Source of the DNA: Alphaproteobacteria bacterium MarineAlpha9_Bin1
Lineage (GTDB): Bacteria > Pseudomonadota > Alphaproteobacteria > TMED109
Length of the DNA: 36,016 nt
Reading direction: 5' to 3'
Assembly (NCBI GenBank): GCA_002937675.1
Contig: PTKJ01000003.1
Location: 1 to 36,016, forward strand
Under the pieces are notes generated by a model. The model made no database searches, was not told the origin of the DNA, and worked only from the letters and a program-made list of their open reading frames with translations. The position numbers and the translations under genes were made by a program. Within the stretch, counting starts at the first letter, position 1. Every line of letters begins with the position of its first letter. Shown piece by piece: positions 18,597 through 28,386 of this stretch.

Positions 18597-19487
18597 TTAA
18601 TTTTTTTTAATTAAAGACAACAAAGATAAAAGGTTCTTTTTACCAAATAAATTAATAACTTCTTTAGGACTCAAGCCTCTTGCTTTCATTGCTCTAATCG
18701 TTTGCGCTCTTGTTCTCTTAGATAGCCTTACTCCACTAGAATCTAAAATTAATGGATGATGAAAATAAAATGGAGTTTTGAGACCTAATAAAGACTGTAA
18801 TATCCTATGAATATGAGTCGATTCTACTAAATCCTCACCCCTTGTAACCAGGCCTACTCTTTGAATATGGTCATCTAATGTTGATGCTAAGTGGTAAGAA
18901 GAGGGGACATCCTTTCTTCCTATAACCACATCACCAATTATCCCCACAGGCACCTCATGATTTCCTAACCTTATATCATGCCAAGATAATTTTCCTATTT
19001 TTTTTGCTGCTGACCTTATATCTAGTCTCCATGCATAATTCTTATTTGTCTTAATTCTTTTCTCCTTCTCATTTTTACTTAATCTTCTGCATGTGCCTGG
19101 ATAAACTAAATGATCAATCCCATGTGGAGCATAACCAGCTCGCAATATTTCAGATTGTATTTCTGAACGAGTACAAAAACAGGGATAAATTAGGTTTAAT
19201 CTATCTAACTCCTCAATAGCAGCCTCATAATCAGACATTTTTTCTGACTGCCTTCTTATTATCTTTCTATATTTTATTCCAATCCAATCCAAATCTTCGA
19301 ATATTGATTTTTCAAAGTGACTACGAGATCTTTGTTTGTCAATATCTTCGATCCTTATAATTAGTTCTCCACCAAGGATTTTTGAAGCTTCGTAAGCAAA
19401 AAGAGCTGAAAAAACATGTCCCAAATGTAAATACCCCGTAGGGCTAGGAGCAAAGCGAGTATGATCTGAATAATAGTTATAATTCAT
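18597..19487 (-). CDS. gluQ: Glutamyl-Q tRNA(Asp) synthetase
   Basis: RFAPSPTGYLHLGHVFSAL, class Ic GluRS-like catalytic core without anticodon domain, RLSKRTRA; LASTLDDHIQRVGLVTRGEDL. Confidence 0.93.
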   Translation of the reverse strand: MNYNYYSDHTRFAPSPTGYLHLGHVFSALFAYEASKILGGELIIRIEDIDKQRSRSHFEKSIFEDLDWIGIKYRKIIRRQSEKMSDYEAAIEELDRLNLIYPCFCTRSEIQSEILRAGYAPHGIDHLVYPGTCRRLSKNEKEKRIKTNKNYAWRLDIRSAAKKIGKLSWHDIRLGNHEVPVGIIGDVVIGRKDVPSSYHLASTLDDHIQRVGLVTRGEDLVESTHIHRILQSLLGLKTPFYFHHPLILDSSGVRLSKRTRAQTIRAMKARGLSPKEVINLFGKKNLLSLLSLIKKN

Positions 19488-19587
19488 AATACAAATTATT
19501 ATCTAATTTGATCTACATAGTATATGCATTTATAATTTTTTTTGATCAGACTAGAATAAGTAATTTTTATATATTATATATACCTAA

Positions 19588-20247
19588 ATGGATGATAATA
19601 TTCTTATTAATGGGCCGAATCTAAATTCAAAAAGTGGAACTATTAAACAATTAATAGTATTTTTACATGGCTGGGGATCAAATGGAGATGATCTTATTCA
19701 ATTGGCCCCTTCCTTCATTAATGAATTTCCTGACGCCTATTTTTTAAGCCCTAATGGGCCTGAGACTTGCCCTCAAAACCCCTTTGGAGGGAGACAATGG
19801 TTTAATTTAGATTTTCTTCCTAATGGATCATTAGATAGAAGCAAAACTCCTGAGAAAACAAAAAAAGCAGCTAATTCTATAAATATGTTTTTAGATTATT
19901 GGCAAGATAAATTTTCTGTAATCCCTTCAGATACTTTTTTAATAGGTTTTAGTCAGGGTTCTATGATGGCTTTAGAAGTTGGCACCAAAAGACAAATGGG
20001 GGGTCTGCTTTGTTTTTCTGGATCATTCATAAACTCTGAAGAGGCACTCTCATATAAACCTAATATTATGCTAATTCATGGTGAGATAGACGATATCATA
20101 CCTATTAAAAATATGTTTAATGCAGAAAAACAATTAAAAGATTTAGGAGCCAACATAAATGTATTTGAATGCAAAGGCCTAGGACATAGTATAGATGAAA
20201 TTGGTATAAAAAAAGGAATAGATTTTATTAAAGAATGCACACCCTGA
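19588..20247 (+). CDS. Carboxylesterase/phospholipase family alpha/beta hydrolase
   Basis: FLHGWGSNGDDLIQLAP, GFSQGSMMALEVG nucleophile elbow, LIHGEIDDIIPI, LGHSI. Confidence 0.92.
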   Translation: MDDNILINGPNLNSKSGTIKQLIVFLHGWGSNGDDLIQLAPSFINEFPDAYFLSPNGPETCPQNPFGGRQWFNLDFLPNGSLDRSKTPEKTKKAANSINMFLDYWQDKFSVIPSDTFLIGFSQGSMMALEVGTKRQMGGLLCFSGSFINSEEALSYKPNIMLIHGEIDDIIPIKNMFNAEKQLKDLGANINVFECKGLGHSIDEIGIKKGIDFIKECTP

Positions 20248-20350
20248 TTAAATTATTTTTGCTATAATAATAATATTCAATTGTCTGTTCTGTAATTCTT
20301 TTGTAATATTTATCCCTTAATAATTAATGAGAAAACTAAGGAATAATTAA

Positions 20351-20908
20351 TTGATTTTAAAAAATTATCCTAGTCTAGTATTAAATGCGGATTACCATCC
20401 TTTGAGTTATTTTCCACTCTCTGTATGGGATTGGAAAGACGCTATAAAGGCAGTTTTTTTAGATAGGGTAAATATAATAGCAGAATATGAATACAAAGTT
20501 AACTCGGCATCTTTTTCTATGAGGCTGCCAAGCGTTGTTTCTCTAAAAAAATATATAAATTTATCCAGAAAGCCTGTTTTTACTAGATTTAATCTATTTC
20601 TTAGAGATCACTTTCAATGCCAATACTGCGCGCAAAATTTTAAGACATCAGATTTAACTTTTGACCACGTAATTCCAAAGTCTAAAGGAGGTACCACCTG
20701 CTGGGAAAATGTGGTTTCCGCATGCTCAAAATGCAATCTAAAGAAAAGCGACTTATCCATATCTAAAGCAAAAATGTCTCCCATTATTGATCCTTATGAA
20801 CCCAGTAATTCTCAATTACAATTAATAGGAAAAACGTTCCCTCCTAATTATCTACATGAGAGCTGGATAGACTATTTGTACTGGGATACAGAATTAGAAA
20901 AAAATTAA
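20351..20908 (+). CDS. HNH endonuclease
   Basis: LVLNADYHPLSYFPLSVWDW, CQYCAQNFKTSDLTFDHVIPKSKGGTTCWENVVSACSKCNLKK; TTG start with AAGGA Shine-Dalgarno at 20338-20342. Confidence 0.92.
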   Translation: MILKNYPSLVLNADYHPLSYFPLSVWDWKDAIKAVFLDRVNIIAEYEYKVNSASFSMRLPSVVSLKKYINLSRKPVFTRFNLFLRDHFQCQYCAQNFKTSDLTFDHVIPKSKGGTTCWENVVSACSKCNLKKSDLSISKAKMSPIIDPYEPSNSQLQLIGKTFPPNYLHESWIDYLYWDTELEKN

Positions 20909-22380
20909 CTACTATTATATCCTTTTAATAACCATATTTTATACTTTTTTATACGTCGCTCACCGATTATTCTAGTTACTTCTCCTAAATATATGACTTC
21001 AGAAAAAGACTGAAAAAAATGTTCATTATTTGATTCGACAGAAACCATAATTCCTATTTCATTTTTTAAGTCATCATGCTTGGTAACAAGTTCGTAGTGA
21101 TCATGAATTTTACCATCTGCATTCCACCTCACCCATTTTTTGGGTTTTATGCTCATATAATATAATGATTCTGCTAAAATTTTTCTGTCATCTGCCACTA
21201 ACACGGCACCGGGATATTTAGAGTATATTTCTGATATCTGCAAAACCACTTCTTCCCAACCTCTCATTTTTTTAAATGGGTCTAATTTAGGATTATTATA
21301 GGCATAAAAAGGAAGAAAAATTAAAACAATTAATGACAAGAATATTGAGAAATAATAAATTCTTTTTTCTTTTAAAAACCATCTTTTATCTAAAAATAAT
21401 GCTACTAAAATACTAGCAGGGATAAAAGAAATAGCTGCCCAATTAGCATGAGCTCTAGATATAAAAGCTTGTACCAGTATCATAACTATAGGAACTAGGG
21501 CTAGTATCAAAAGCATTTTTTCTTTATTAGATAGAATCTTATAGCTAATCACTAAGTATAAAAGTATTATGAAATTTATTGGACCAAAAACTGCAAACTG
21601 CTCTAAAAAAAATACAAAGGTATTATAAAAACTATAATTTACTCCTGCAACGTTAATATTGGCAGCTGTATGCTGAAAAGTTATAAATCCATTATTATAA
21701 TTCCACCATAGATGAGGAAAAATTAATAAAAATAAAAGTACAATAGAAATAATTAGCTTTCTAGGGGGCAGCTTATTTTTAAAATGATTTCTAGACGATG
21801 AATTTACAGCAAAAAATACCATTAGAGAAAATAATAATAATAGTATGGCATATTTAGACAAAAACCCTAATGCAAGGGATACTGTCAGAGCAGCTATATA
21901 ATAGCTATTATAGGCCTCATTTTTATGAAATAAAAGACAGCAAAACGACCATATAACTATGCTGGAAAAAAAAAGCATCGGAACATCTGTACTAATCATT
22001 CCTGAAGAAAAACTTACTCCTGGAATTAATATCCAAGTAATTCCGGCCAATAACGCAGCTCTACCTTTACTATTAGTCTCGCATAGCATATATGCAGTAG
22101 AAGATATAAAAAAAGCAGATAAAGAATATAAAATTGGAGAGCTAATTCTCAAACACATTTCTGAGATACCACATGTACTAGAACTTATTCTAATTAACCA
22201 GGCCAATAATGGAGGTTTTGAATAATAACCCCAATCGATATCTAGTGACCATGTCCAATACTGTGCTTCATCAAAAGCCAAATCTAAATTTACAAAGTTC
22301 CAAGAAAAAAACCTAAAAAGAAAAACAGTTAAGACAATTATTAAAAGTAAAAATTGCCATTGATATTCTCTTTTTTTCAT
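20905..22380 (-). CDS. ArnT/PMT-like (GT39/GT83) membrane glycosyltransferase
   Basis: Multi-TM protein with N-terminal LDLAFDEAQYWTWSLDIDWGYYSKPPLLAWLIR motif. Confidence 0.88.
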   Translation of the reverse strand: MKKREYQWQFLLLIIVLTVFLFRFFSWNFVNLDLAFDEAQYWTWSLDIDWGYYSKPPLLAWLIRISSSTCGISEMCLRISSPILYSLSAFFISSTAYMLCETNSKGRAALLAGITWILIPGVSFSSGMISTDVPMLFFSSIVIWSFCCLLFHKNEAYNSYYIAALTVSLALGFLSKYAILLLLFSLMVFFAVNSSSRNHFKNKLPPRKLIISIVLLFLLIFPHLWWNYNNGFITFQHTAANINVAGVNYSFYNTFVFFLEQFAVFGPINFIILLYLVISYKILSNKEKMLLILALVPIVMILVQAFISRAHANWAAISFIPASILVALFLDKRWFLKEKRIYYFSIFLSLIVLIFLPFYAYNNPKLDPFKKMRGWEEVVLQISEIYSKYPGAVLVADDRKILAESLYYMSIKPKKWVRWNADGKIHDHYELVTKHDDLKNEIGIMVSVESNNEHFFQSFSEVIYLGEVTRIIGERRIKKYKIWLLKGYNSS

Positions 22381-22381
22381 T

Positions 22382-22663
22382 TCATATTATCTCTTTTTCC
22401 TCTGAGGTTCGTCTCTTAATAAGAATCAAGTTTCTTGAGTAAATTATCAGTCCAGCTCCCTGTCCTACTATGAATACTGGATCCTCTCTATATATTGCGT
22501 AAGCCAATAAGGTAGCCCCTCCAAGCAAAGAAAAATACCAAAAACCCACAGGAATCATACTTCTTTTTTTAATTTCTGAATATACCCATTGTAGAAAGAA
22601 ACGAGCTGAAAAAAACATCTGACCCATAAATCCAACTACTAACCATATTGTTGTTTTATCCAT
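22382..22663 (-). CDS. Lipid A biosynthesis N-terminal domain (LABN) small membrane protein
   Basis: FMGQMFFSARFFLQWVYSEIKKRSMIPVGFWYFSLLGGATLLAYAIYREDPVFIVGQ. Confidence 0.92.
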   Translation of the reverse strand: MDKTTIWLVVGFMGQMFFSARFFLQWVYSEIKKRSMIPVGFWYFSLLGGATLLAYAIYREDPVFIVGQGAGLIIYSRNLILIKRRTSEEKEII

Positions 22664-22666
22664 ATT

Positions 22667-23434
22667 TTAATCCTTTTCTTTATCTTGGTTAATTATATCT
22701 TCATCTAAAATTCTGATTGGAAATGGTGATCTTCTTATTAACCAGAAAACTCCCCATAAATCAAGAATACCTACTCTAAGTCTATGCCAATTTGAATATT
22801 TTGACTGTCCAGCCACCCTAGCTCGATGTAAAACTGGTATGGACATTATTTGCCCTCCCTGCCTTTTAACCAAAGCAGGCAAAAAACGATGTATATGGTC
22901 AAAATAAGGCAAGCTTAAAAACATTTTTTTACTAAAAATTTTTATTCCACAACCTGTATCCGGAGTATTATCTTTTAAAAAAATTCTTCTAATGTGTAAT
23001 GCAAATCGTGAAGCAATTTTTTTAGAAAAAGTATCTTTTCTATTAACCCTATTTCCTATTAATAATAATAATTCCCTGATGTCTTGTTTTTCATTCCAAA
23101 CTTTAAGCAAATTATTTATATCACTGGGATTATTTTGACCATCACCGTCAAGGGTAATAATGGTATCATAATTTGAGTGTTTTATGCCAGTTAACAAACA
23201 TGCGCTCTGCCCAAACCTTTTAGCATGTCTTAATAAAATTACAGGAATATCTTTATATTGTGTATAATCAGAAGTTAATTTAGCACTTTCATCAGTAGAA
23301 CAATCATCTACTACTATAACTTCACCTCCAGAATTTTTTGCAATGATAGGCAGGAGCTCATCCAATAAAAAAATTATATTTTTATTTTCATTGTATACTG
23401 GAATAACAACAGATACTTTTTCAAAAAATTTCAT
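22667..23434 (-). CDS. Family 2 glycosyltransferase (DPM1-like)
   Basis: VSVVIPVYNENKNI, VVDDCSTDES, TLDGDGQNNPSDI, DTGCGIKIF, HRARVAGQSKYSNW. Confidence 0.93.
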   Translation of the reverse strand: MKFFEKVSVVIPVYNENKNIIFLLDELLPIIAKNSGGEVIVVDDCSTDESAKLTSDYTQYKDIPVILLRHAKRFGQSACLLTGIKHSNYDTIITLDGDGQNNPSDINNLLKVWNEKQDIRELLLLIGNRVNRKDTFSKKIASRFALHIRRIFLKDNTPDTGCGIKIFSKKMFLSLPYFDHIHRFLPALVKRQGGQIMSIPVLHRARVAGQSKYSNWHRLRVGILDLWGVFWLIRRSPFPIRILDEDIINQDKEKD

Positions 23435-23471
23435 AATATTATTTTACATTTTATAATTATTAAACGTTAAT

Positions 23472-24782
23472 TCAATTTTGTAATTCTTCTATTCTTTTTA
23501 AAACTAAAATATACTCATCACTATCTTGAGGCAAATTAGCAATTAATTTTTGCAATAAAATAATAGCTTTAAATTTATTTCCATTAGCAACCTCATCTTC
23601 GGATATCACCCACAGTGCGAGAGGATGGTTTTGATTAATAGAGAGTATTTTTTTAAATAAATTCAAAGTAACCTTATCTACTACTGTATTTTTTTTATTT
23701 TGATATAACCGCGCTTCTGCTAAACCCTCAATAGCTTCTATATCTTCATTATTTAATTCAACTGCTCTTCTATATGACCTCTCAGCTCTCTGAAATTGCT
23801 TAAGTACTAAGCTTGCTCTACCTAATTTTTTCCAGTCATTTATACTATTGCTCTTGTTCTCTAATAATCTTTTTTCTAGCCTATCCACCATAGAAAGAAT
23901 TTGTCTATTTTCATTGAGAGAATATTTTTCTTGTAATTTGGAAATATTTAATAAAACACTTTCTTTCCAGGCTGTTTCTTCAGGAGCTGCTTGCTTTATC
24001 TCTTCCCATAGAGAATGAGCTTTATCTAAATTTCCTTGCTCTAGGGCTGCAACACTTAAATAATATTTGGATAAACCTCCTACTTCTGAATTAGCAGGGG
24101 CCAAAGAAGACGATTTTTGAAAAATTTCTAAAGCCTTTTCAGATATTAAATATTCTGATTTTTTTTCGATATTCTGGCTAACTAAGGCCTCTCCATAGGA
24201 TAATAAATGAGATGCTTCCGTATCCTCACCAGATAATTCCAAAACTTTTTCCCATATTTTTATGGATTCCTGGGTTTTTCCTAAAGTAGTTAAAATATTT
24301 GCTTTTACTAAATGAAACTCTAAGTCTACAGGATTACCGATGATTTTTTTATTCATGTCTTCCAAAGTAAGTTGCCAATATATATTTGGAATTTCGTCAT
24401 TTATTCTAGAAGACAAAGAAAAATCCGGCATATTTGGTCTGCCATTAATTCCATACATTAGGAATGCAAATATTAAAATGAGTGGAATTAAAAGCTTATA
24501 TAATAAAACAAAATTTTTATTTTCAATTGTTGCTTCATTACTATTTGAAGATTTAGAATTTAATATTCGTCGAGACAATTCATCATTAATATTTTTAAAT
24601 TCATCAGAATTTATATATCCTAAAGAATAGTCTCTTTTTAACTCTGAGATCTGTTGCTTATAAAGCCCTATATTTCCTTCCATAATACCCAAGTGAGTAA
24701 ACTTAATTTTTATGATATAAAAATAGACATAGATTATTATTAATATAGCAACAAAAACTATTAGATAAAATATACTCATCAT
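23472..24782 (-). CDS. ccmI: Cytochrome c biogenesis TPR protein CcmI (CycH)
   Basis: N-terminal TM + YKQQISELKRDYSLGYINSDEF region, TM2, TPR-like C-terminus; follows ccmH. Confidence 0.88.
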   Translation of the reverse strand: MMSIFYLIVFVAILIIIYVYFYIIKIKFTHLGIMEGNIGLYKQQISELKRDYSLGYINSDEFKNINDELSRRILNSKSSNSNEATIENKNFVLLYKLLIPLILIFAFLMYGINGRPNMPDFSLSSRINDEIPNIYWQLTLEDMNKKIIGNPVDLEFHLVKANILTTLGKTQESIKIWEKVLELSGEDTEASHLLSYGEALVSQNIEKKSEYLISEKALEIFQKSSSLAPANSEVGGLSKYYLSVAALEQGNLDKAHSLWEEIKQAAPEETAWKESVLLNISKLQEKYSLNENRQILSMVDRLEKRLLENKSNSINDWKKLGRASLVLKQFQRAERSYRRAVELNNEDIEAIEGLAEARLYQNKKNTVVDKVTLNLFKKILSINQNHPLALWVISEDEVANGNKFKAIILLQKLIANLPQDSDEYILVLKRIEELQN

Positions 24783-25252
24783 TCTAATTTTTCATCCAAA
24801 ATTTTTTGAACATTTTTTTTCTCTGCAGGATTTAATGTTTTGGTTTTATTTGAAGACCTATTAAAATTTGTATAAAACTTATACGCAAATATTATTCCTA
24901 TAAATAAGAATATGAATGGTCCTATCCATAAAAATAAATTTTGAAGAGATAAGGTGGGCAGAAGTAAAATAAATTCCCCATAACGTTCTACTAAAAAATC
25001 TTTTACTTCTTTTTTAGTTTTTCCTTCTTTAAGTTTTTCCTTAATAAGTTCCTTAAGATCTAAAGCTAAAGGAGCCTCAGATTCCAATAAAGATTGGTTT
25101 TGACATACTAAACACCTAAGCTCCTCATATAACTCTTTAGCTTGTTGTAATACCAAAGAATTAGATTCAAGATTTGTATTATTTTGAGAATATAAACTTG
25201 AAGGAGCAGAGCATAAAAATAAAATCACTGCATATTTAAATAATTTAATCAT
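24779..25252 (-). CDS. ccmH: Cytochrome c biogenesis protein CcmH
   Basis: LRCLVCQNQSLLESEAPLALDLKELIKEKL...FLVERYGEFILLLP. Confidence 0.95.
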   Translation of the reverse strand: MIKLFKYAVILFLCSAPSSLYSQNNTNLESNSLVLQQAKELYEELRCLVCQNQSLLESEAPLALDLKELIKEKLKEGKTKKEVKDFLVERYGEFILLLPTLSLQNLFLWIGPFIFLFIGIIFAYKFYTNFNRSSNKTKTLNPAEKKNVQKILDEKLE

Positions 25253-25790
25253 CTTGTTCCAATTTAGTTAATATTGGCAAAATAGTTTCTCTGATATCAT
25301 ATTCTAGTATTGGTCCAACATGACGATATCTGATCTTTCCATTTCTATCTAAAATAAAAGTTTCAGGAACGCCATATACACCCAAATTAATAGCTATCCT
25401 ACCAGAAGAATCTACCCCTATAGAATAAAAAGGATTGCCATCTAAATTCAATATTTCATCAGCCTCTTGTAAATTATCCTTATAATTTATTCCATATATT
25501 CTGATAGAATGCTTATTTTTCAAAAGCATTAGGTTTGCATGTTCTATTTTACAGGGTACACACCAACTAGCCCACACATTAACTAATGAAGGTTTGTCAT
25601 ATGAAAAAATGTCTTCGATTGTTAAAAGATTATATTTTTCTAGTTGATTAAATTCTAATTTTGGAAAACTTTCATCCAACATAACAGATGGCAAATGTGA
25701 TGGATCTTTATTTAAGAAAAGCTGTCTGCTAAAAAATAATATTAAAAGTATAAAAGTAATTAAGGGAATATAATAATAATATTTTTTCAC
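25245..25790 (-). CDS. ccmG: Cytochrome c biogenesis thioredoxin CcmG/DsbE
   Basis: NVWASWCVPCKIEH, GVYGVPETFILDRNGKIRYRHVGP. Confidence 0.95.
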   Translation of the reverse strand: MKKYYYYIPLITFILLILFFSRQLFLNKDPSHLPSVMLDESFPKLEFNQLEKYNLLTIEDIFSYDKPSLVNVWASWCVPCKIEHANLMLLKNKHSIRIYGINYKDNLQEADEILNLDGNPFYSIGVDSSGRIAINLGVYGVPETFILDRNGKIRYRHVGPILEYDIRETILPILTKLEQDD

Positions 25791-27763
25791 TATTTAATAC
25801 TCAAATTTCTATTTTTTCTTAAAGTTTTATAACTGACTCTATGTTTTTTATCTGATAAAGAAAGTATGCCTCCAAATGCCATAAAAGCTATGCCAATCCA
25901 TATAAAATTTAACAAAGGAGAATAGTAAACTCTGACAGCAAAATTTTTATTTTTAATGTCTTTCTCACCTAAAACTATGTACAGATCATAAAATAACCTT
26001 GAAAGTATTGCAGGTTCCGACGTATTAATTTGAGAAGCAGGATAAAATCTTCTTTCAGGATATAAGAATGAAATATCACTTTCATTATGTGAGATTCTAA
26101 AAGTAGCTACATCTGCTAACCAATTTGGCCCTTGGTTTTGTTTAATAGATTCAAAAATTAATTCTTTATTTTCTACGATAATTTTATCTCCTATTTGTAC
26201 AGACGTTTCTATCTCTGTTTTGTAAGCAGTAGACATTGTTGCGCCTAAAATAAATATTGAGACTCCAATATGCGCAAAGCTCATCCCATATGCAGATCTA
26301 GGATAAGAAACAATTCTTTTGGCAACCTCATTAAAAGATTTACCCCTTAAAATTCTTTCAAAAAAATCATAGATAGTACCTAAAAATAACCAAATACTGA
26401 GGAATATTCCCAAAAAGGTCATAGCTGATCCGTTTCTAATATAGATCAAAAAAGATGTTATCAAAATGCTCACTATAAAAATAAAAATAATACGTTCATA
26501 GATATTATCAAAGACTGCTCTTTTCCAAGTAAGCATGGGACTAAATCCGCACAACAATATTGCAGGAACCATTAAGGGAATAAAAACAGATTCAAAATAA
26601 GGTGGGCCAACAGAAACTTTATTAGCAGTCAGGGCATCAATAAATATAGGATATAATGTGCCGAGCAAAACTGTAGCGGCTGCAGCAGAAAAAATAATAT
26701 TATTAATTACTATAGCCCCCTCTCTGCTTATAGGACTAAACATATTACCCGATTTCAATTTTGGAGCATTCTTAGCAAAGAGAGCAAGGCTCCCACCAGT
26801 AAACAAAATAAGCATTAATAAAATATAAATTCCGCGAGATGGATCCGAAGCAAAAGCATGAACCGATACTAATACACCGGATCTAACAATGAATGTACCT
26901 AATAAACTAAAGGAAAAAGCGATTAGGGCTAATAGGATTGTCCATGCCTTTAAAGTGTTCCTTTTTTCAGCAACTATTGAAGAGTGAAGTAGTGCAGTAG
27001 CCGCTAACCAAGGCATAAAGGAAGCATTTTCAACTGGATCCCAAAACCACCATCCTCCCCAACCTAATTCTCTATATGCCCACCACGACCCAAGTGCTAT
27101 ACCAATAGTAAGGAATGTCCAAGACAACATAGCCCATGGCCTCACCCATTTAATCCATATAGAATCAGCTTGTTTTAGAATTAGTGCAGCAATAGAAAAT
27201 GAAAACGTAATTGATAGACCCACATAACCCAAATATAAAAAAGGAGGATGGATAGCTAAACCTATATCTTGTAGTATAGGATTGAAACCTTCTCCTTCTA
27301 ATTTTGGTGGCAATAGTCTCAAAAAAGGATTTGAGGTAAATAATATAAAACCGGTAAAAGCAGAAGCTATCAAACCCTGTACAGATAAAACTATAGATTT
27401 TATTTTTAAAGGTATATTTTTTCCGATAATAGACAAAGCTAGGCTGTACAGAGACAAAACTAAAATCCAAAGCATTAAAGAACCTTCATGATTGCCCCAG
27501 ACCCCAGTGACTTTATAAATTAATGGCTTCAAAGAATGTGAGTTTTGAGCAACTAACGCCACAGAAAAATCTGATGAAATATAAGCCCACATAAGTGAAA
27601 TAAAAGAAAACGATACTAGACAGAAAAATAAATAAGAAGAATATGTCGATGTAGCTAGAGCCCTAGTAGATTTCAATTTTATGCCTATTATAGGTAATAC
27701 AAATTGTAAAATAGAGACTGACAAAGCTAGTGCTAAACAAAAATGACCTAGTTCTACTAACAC
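25790..27763 (-). CDS. ccmF: Heme lyase CcmF
   Basis: VWGNHEGSLMLWILVLSLY, HPPFLYLGYVG, WAYRELGWGGWWFWDPVENASFMPWLAATALLHS. Confidence 0.97.
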   Translation of the reverse strand: MLVELGHFCLALALSVSILQFVLPIIGIKLKSTRALATSTYSSYLFFCLVSFSFISLMWAYISSDFSVALVAQNSHSLKPLIYKVTGVWGNHEGSLMLWILVLSLYSLALSIIGKNIPLKIKSIVLSVQGLIASAFTGFILFTSNPFLRLLPPKLEGEGFNPILQDIGLAIHPPFLYLGYVGLSITFSFSIAALILKQADSIWIKWVRPWAMLSWTFLTIGIALGSWWAYRELGWGGWWFWDPVENASFMPWLAATALLHSSIVAEKRNTLKAWTILLALIAFSFSLLGTFIVRSGVLVSVHAFASDPSRGIYILLMLILFTGGSLALFAKNAPKLKSGNMFSPISREGAIVINNIIFSAAAATVLLGTLYPIFIDALTANKVSVGPPYFESVFIPLMVPAILLCGFSPMLTWKRAVFDNIYERIIFIFIVSILITSFLIYIRNGSAMTFLGIFLSIWLFLGTIYDFFERILRGKSFNEVAKRIVSYPRSAYGMSFAHIGVSIFILGATMSTAYKTEIETSVQIGDKIIVENKELIFESIKQNQGPNWLADVATFRISHNESDISFLYPERRFYPASQINTSEPAILSRLFYDLYIVLGEKDIKNKNFAVRVYYSPLLNFIWIGIAFMAFGGILSLSDKKHRVSYKTLRKNRNLSIK

Positions 27764-28218
27764 TAATTATTTTCTCCCTCTCTCCATTTTCCAGATTTTT
27801 TTAGAGCATCTGCTACTTCAGGTGGCATATAATTTTCATCATGCTTAGCAAGTATTTTATATGCAGAAAAAATGTTATTTTTAATTACCTTTCCTTCACA
27901 TATTACTCCCTGGCCTTCGCGAAATAAATCAGGTAAAATTCCCTGATACTCAACCTTAATTTCATTTTTTCCATCTTCAACTACAAAATTTATTTTTAAA
28001 TTTTCTTTTCTTTTTAAAGTTCCTGTTTTAACCAAACCACCTATTCTAATTAATTTATTCTCAATATTGTTTTTATTTAACAACTCTGTTGGTGAATAAA
28101 AGTATATAATAGAGTCTCTGGTTGCTAATAATATTAAAGTTCCCGATATTGAAAGCGCTGAAAATCCTAAAAGTAAAAATAATATCCTTCTTCTTCTTTT
28201 TATCCGAGCTATATTCAT
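27763..28218 (-). CDS. ccmE: Heme chaperone CcmE
   Basis: RIGGLVKTGTLKR, VEYQGILPDLFREGQGVICEG, LAKHDENYMPPEV (heme-binding His). Confidence 0.95.
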   Translation of the reverse strand: MNIARIKRRRRILFLLLGFSALSISGTLILLATRDSIIYFYSPTELLNKNNIENKLIRIGGLVKTGTLKRKENLKINFVVEDGKNEIKVEYQGILPDLFREGQGVICEGKVIKNNIFSAYKILAKHDENYMPPEVADALKKSGKWREGENN

Positions 28219-28364
28219 TCTATTTTTTCAGACAAGTCTTGATCAACTTTATTAAGCTGTCGTTTAATTTTTTTATTAGAGAAATAACTATTTAATGAAA
28301 ATAAAAATAAAACCAAAGCTGTAAAAATATAAGCAGCGGTTACATATATTAAATGGTCTTCCAT
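28215..28364 (-). CDS. ccmD: Heme exporter protein CcmD (49 aa, not in supplied ORF track)
   Basis: Hand translation: MEDHLIYVTAAYIFTALVLFLFSLNSYFSNKKIKRQLNKVDQDLSEKIE*; single TM with basic C-terminal tail; ATGA overlap with ccmE, between ccmC and ccmE. Confidence 0.9.
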   Translation of the reverse strand: MEDHLIYVTAAYIFTALVLFLFSLNSYFSNKKIKRQLNKVDQDLSEKIE

Positions 28365-28386
28365 ATTCTACTCCTTAATTAAATAA

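Noticed and set aside
27165-27491. ORFs of 101 aa (minus, alternate frame) and 69 aa (plus) in ccmF
   Set aside because: ccmF frame is intact with canonical motifs here; the alternate frames have no recognisable domain.
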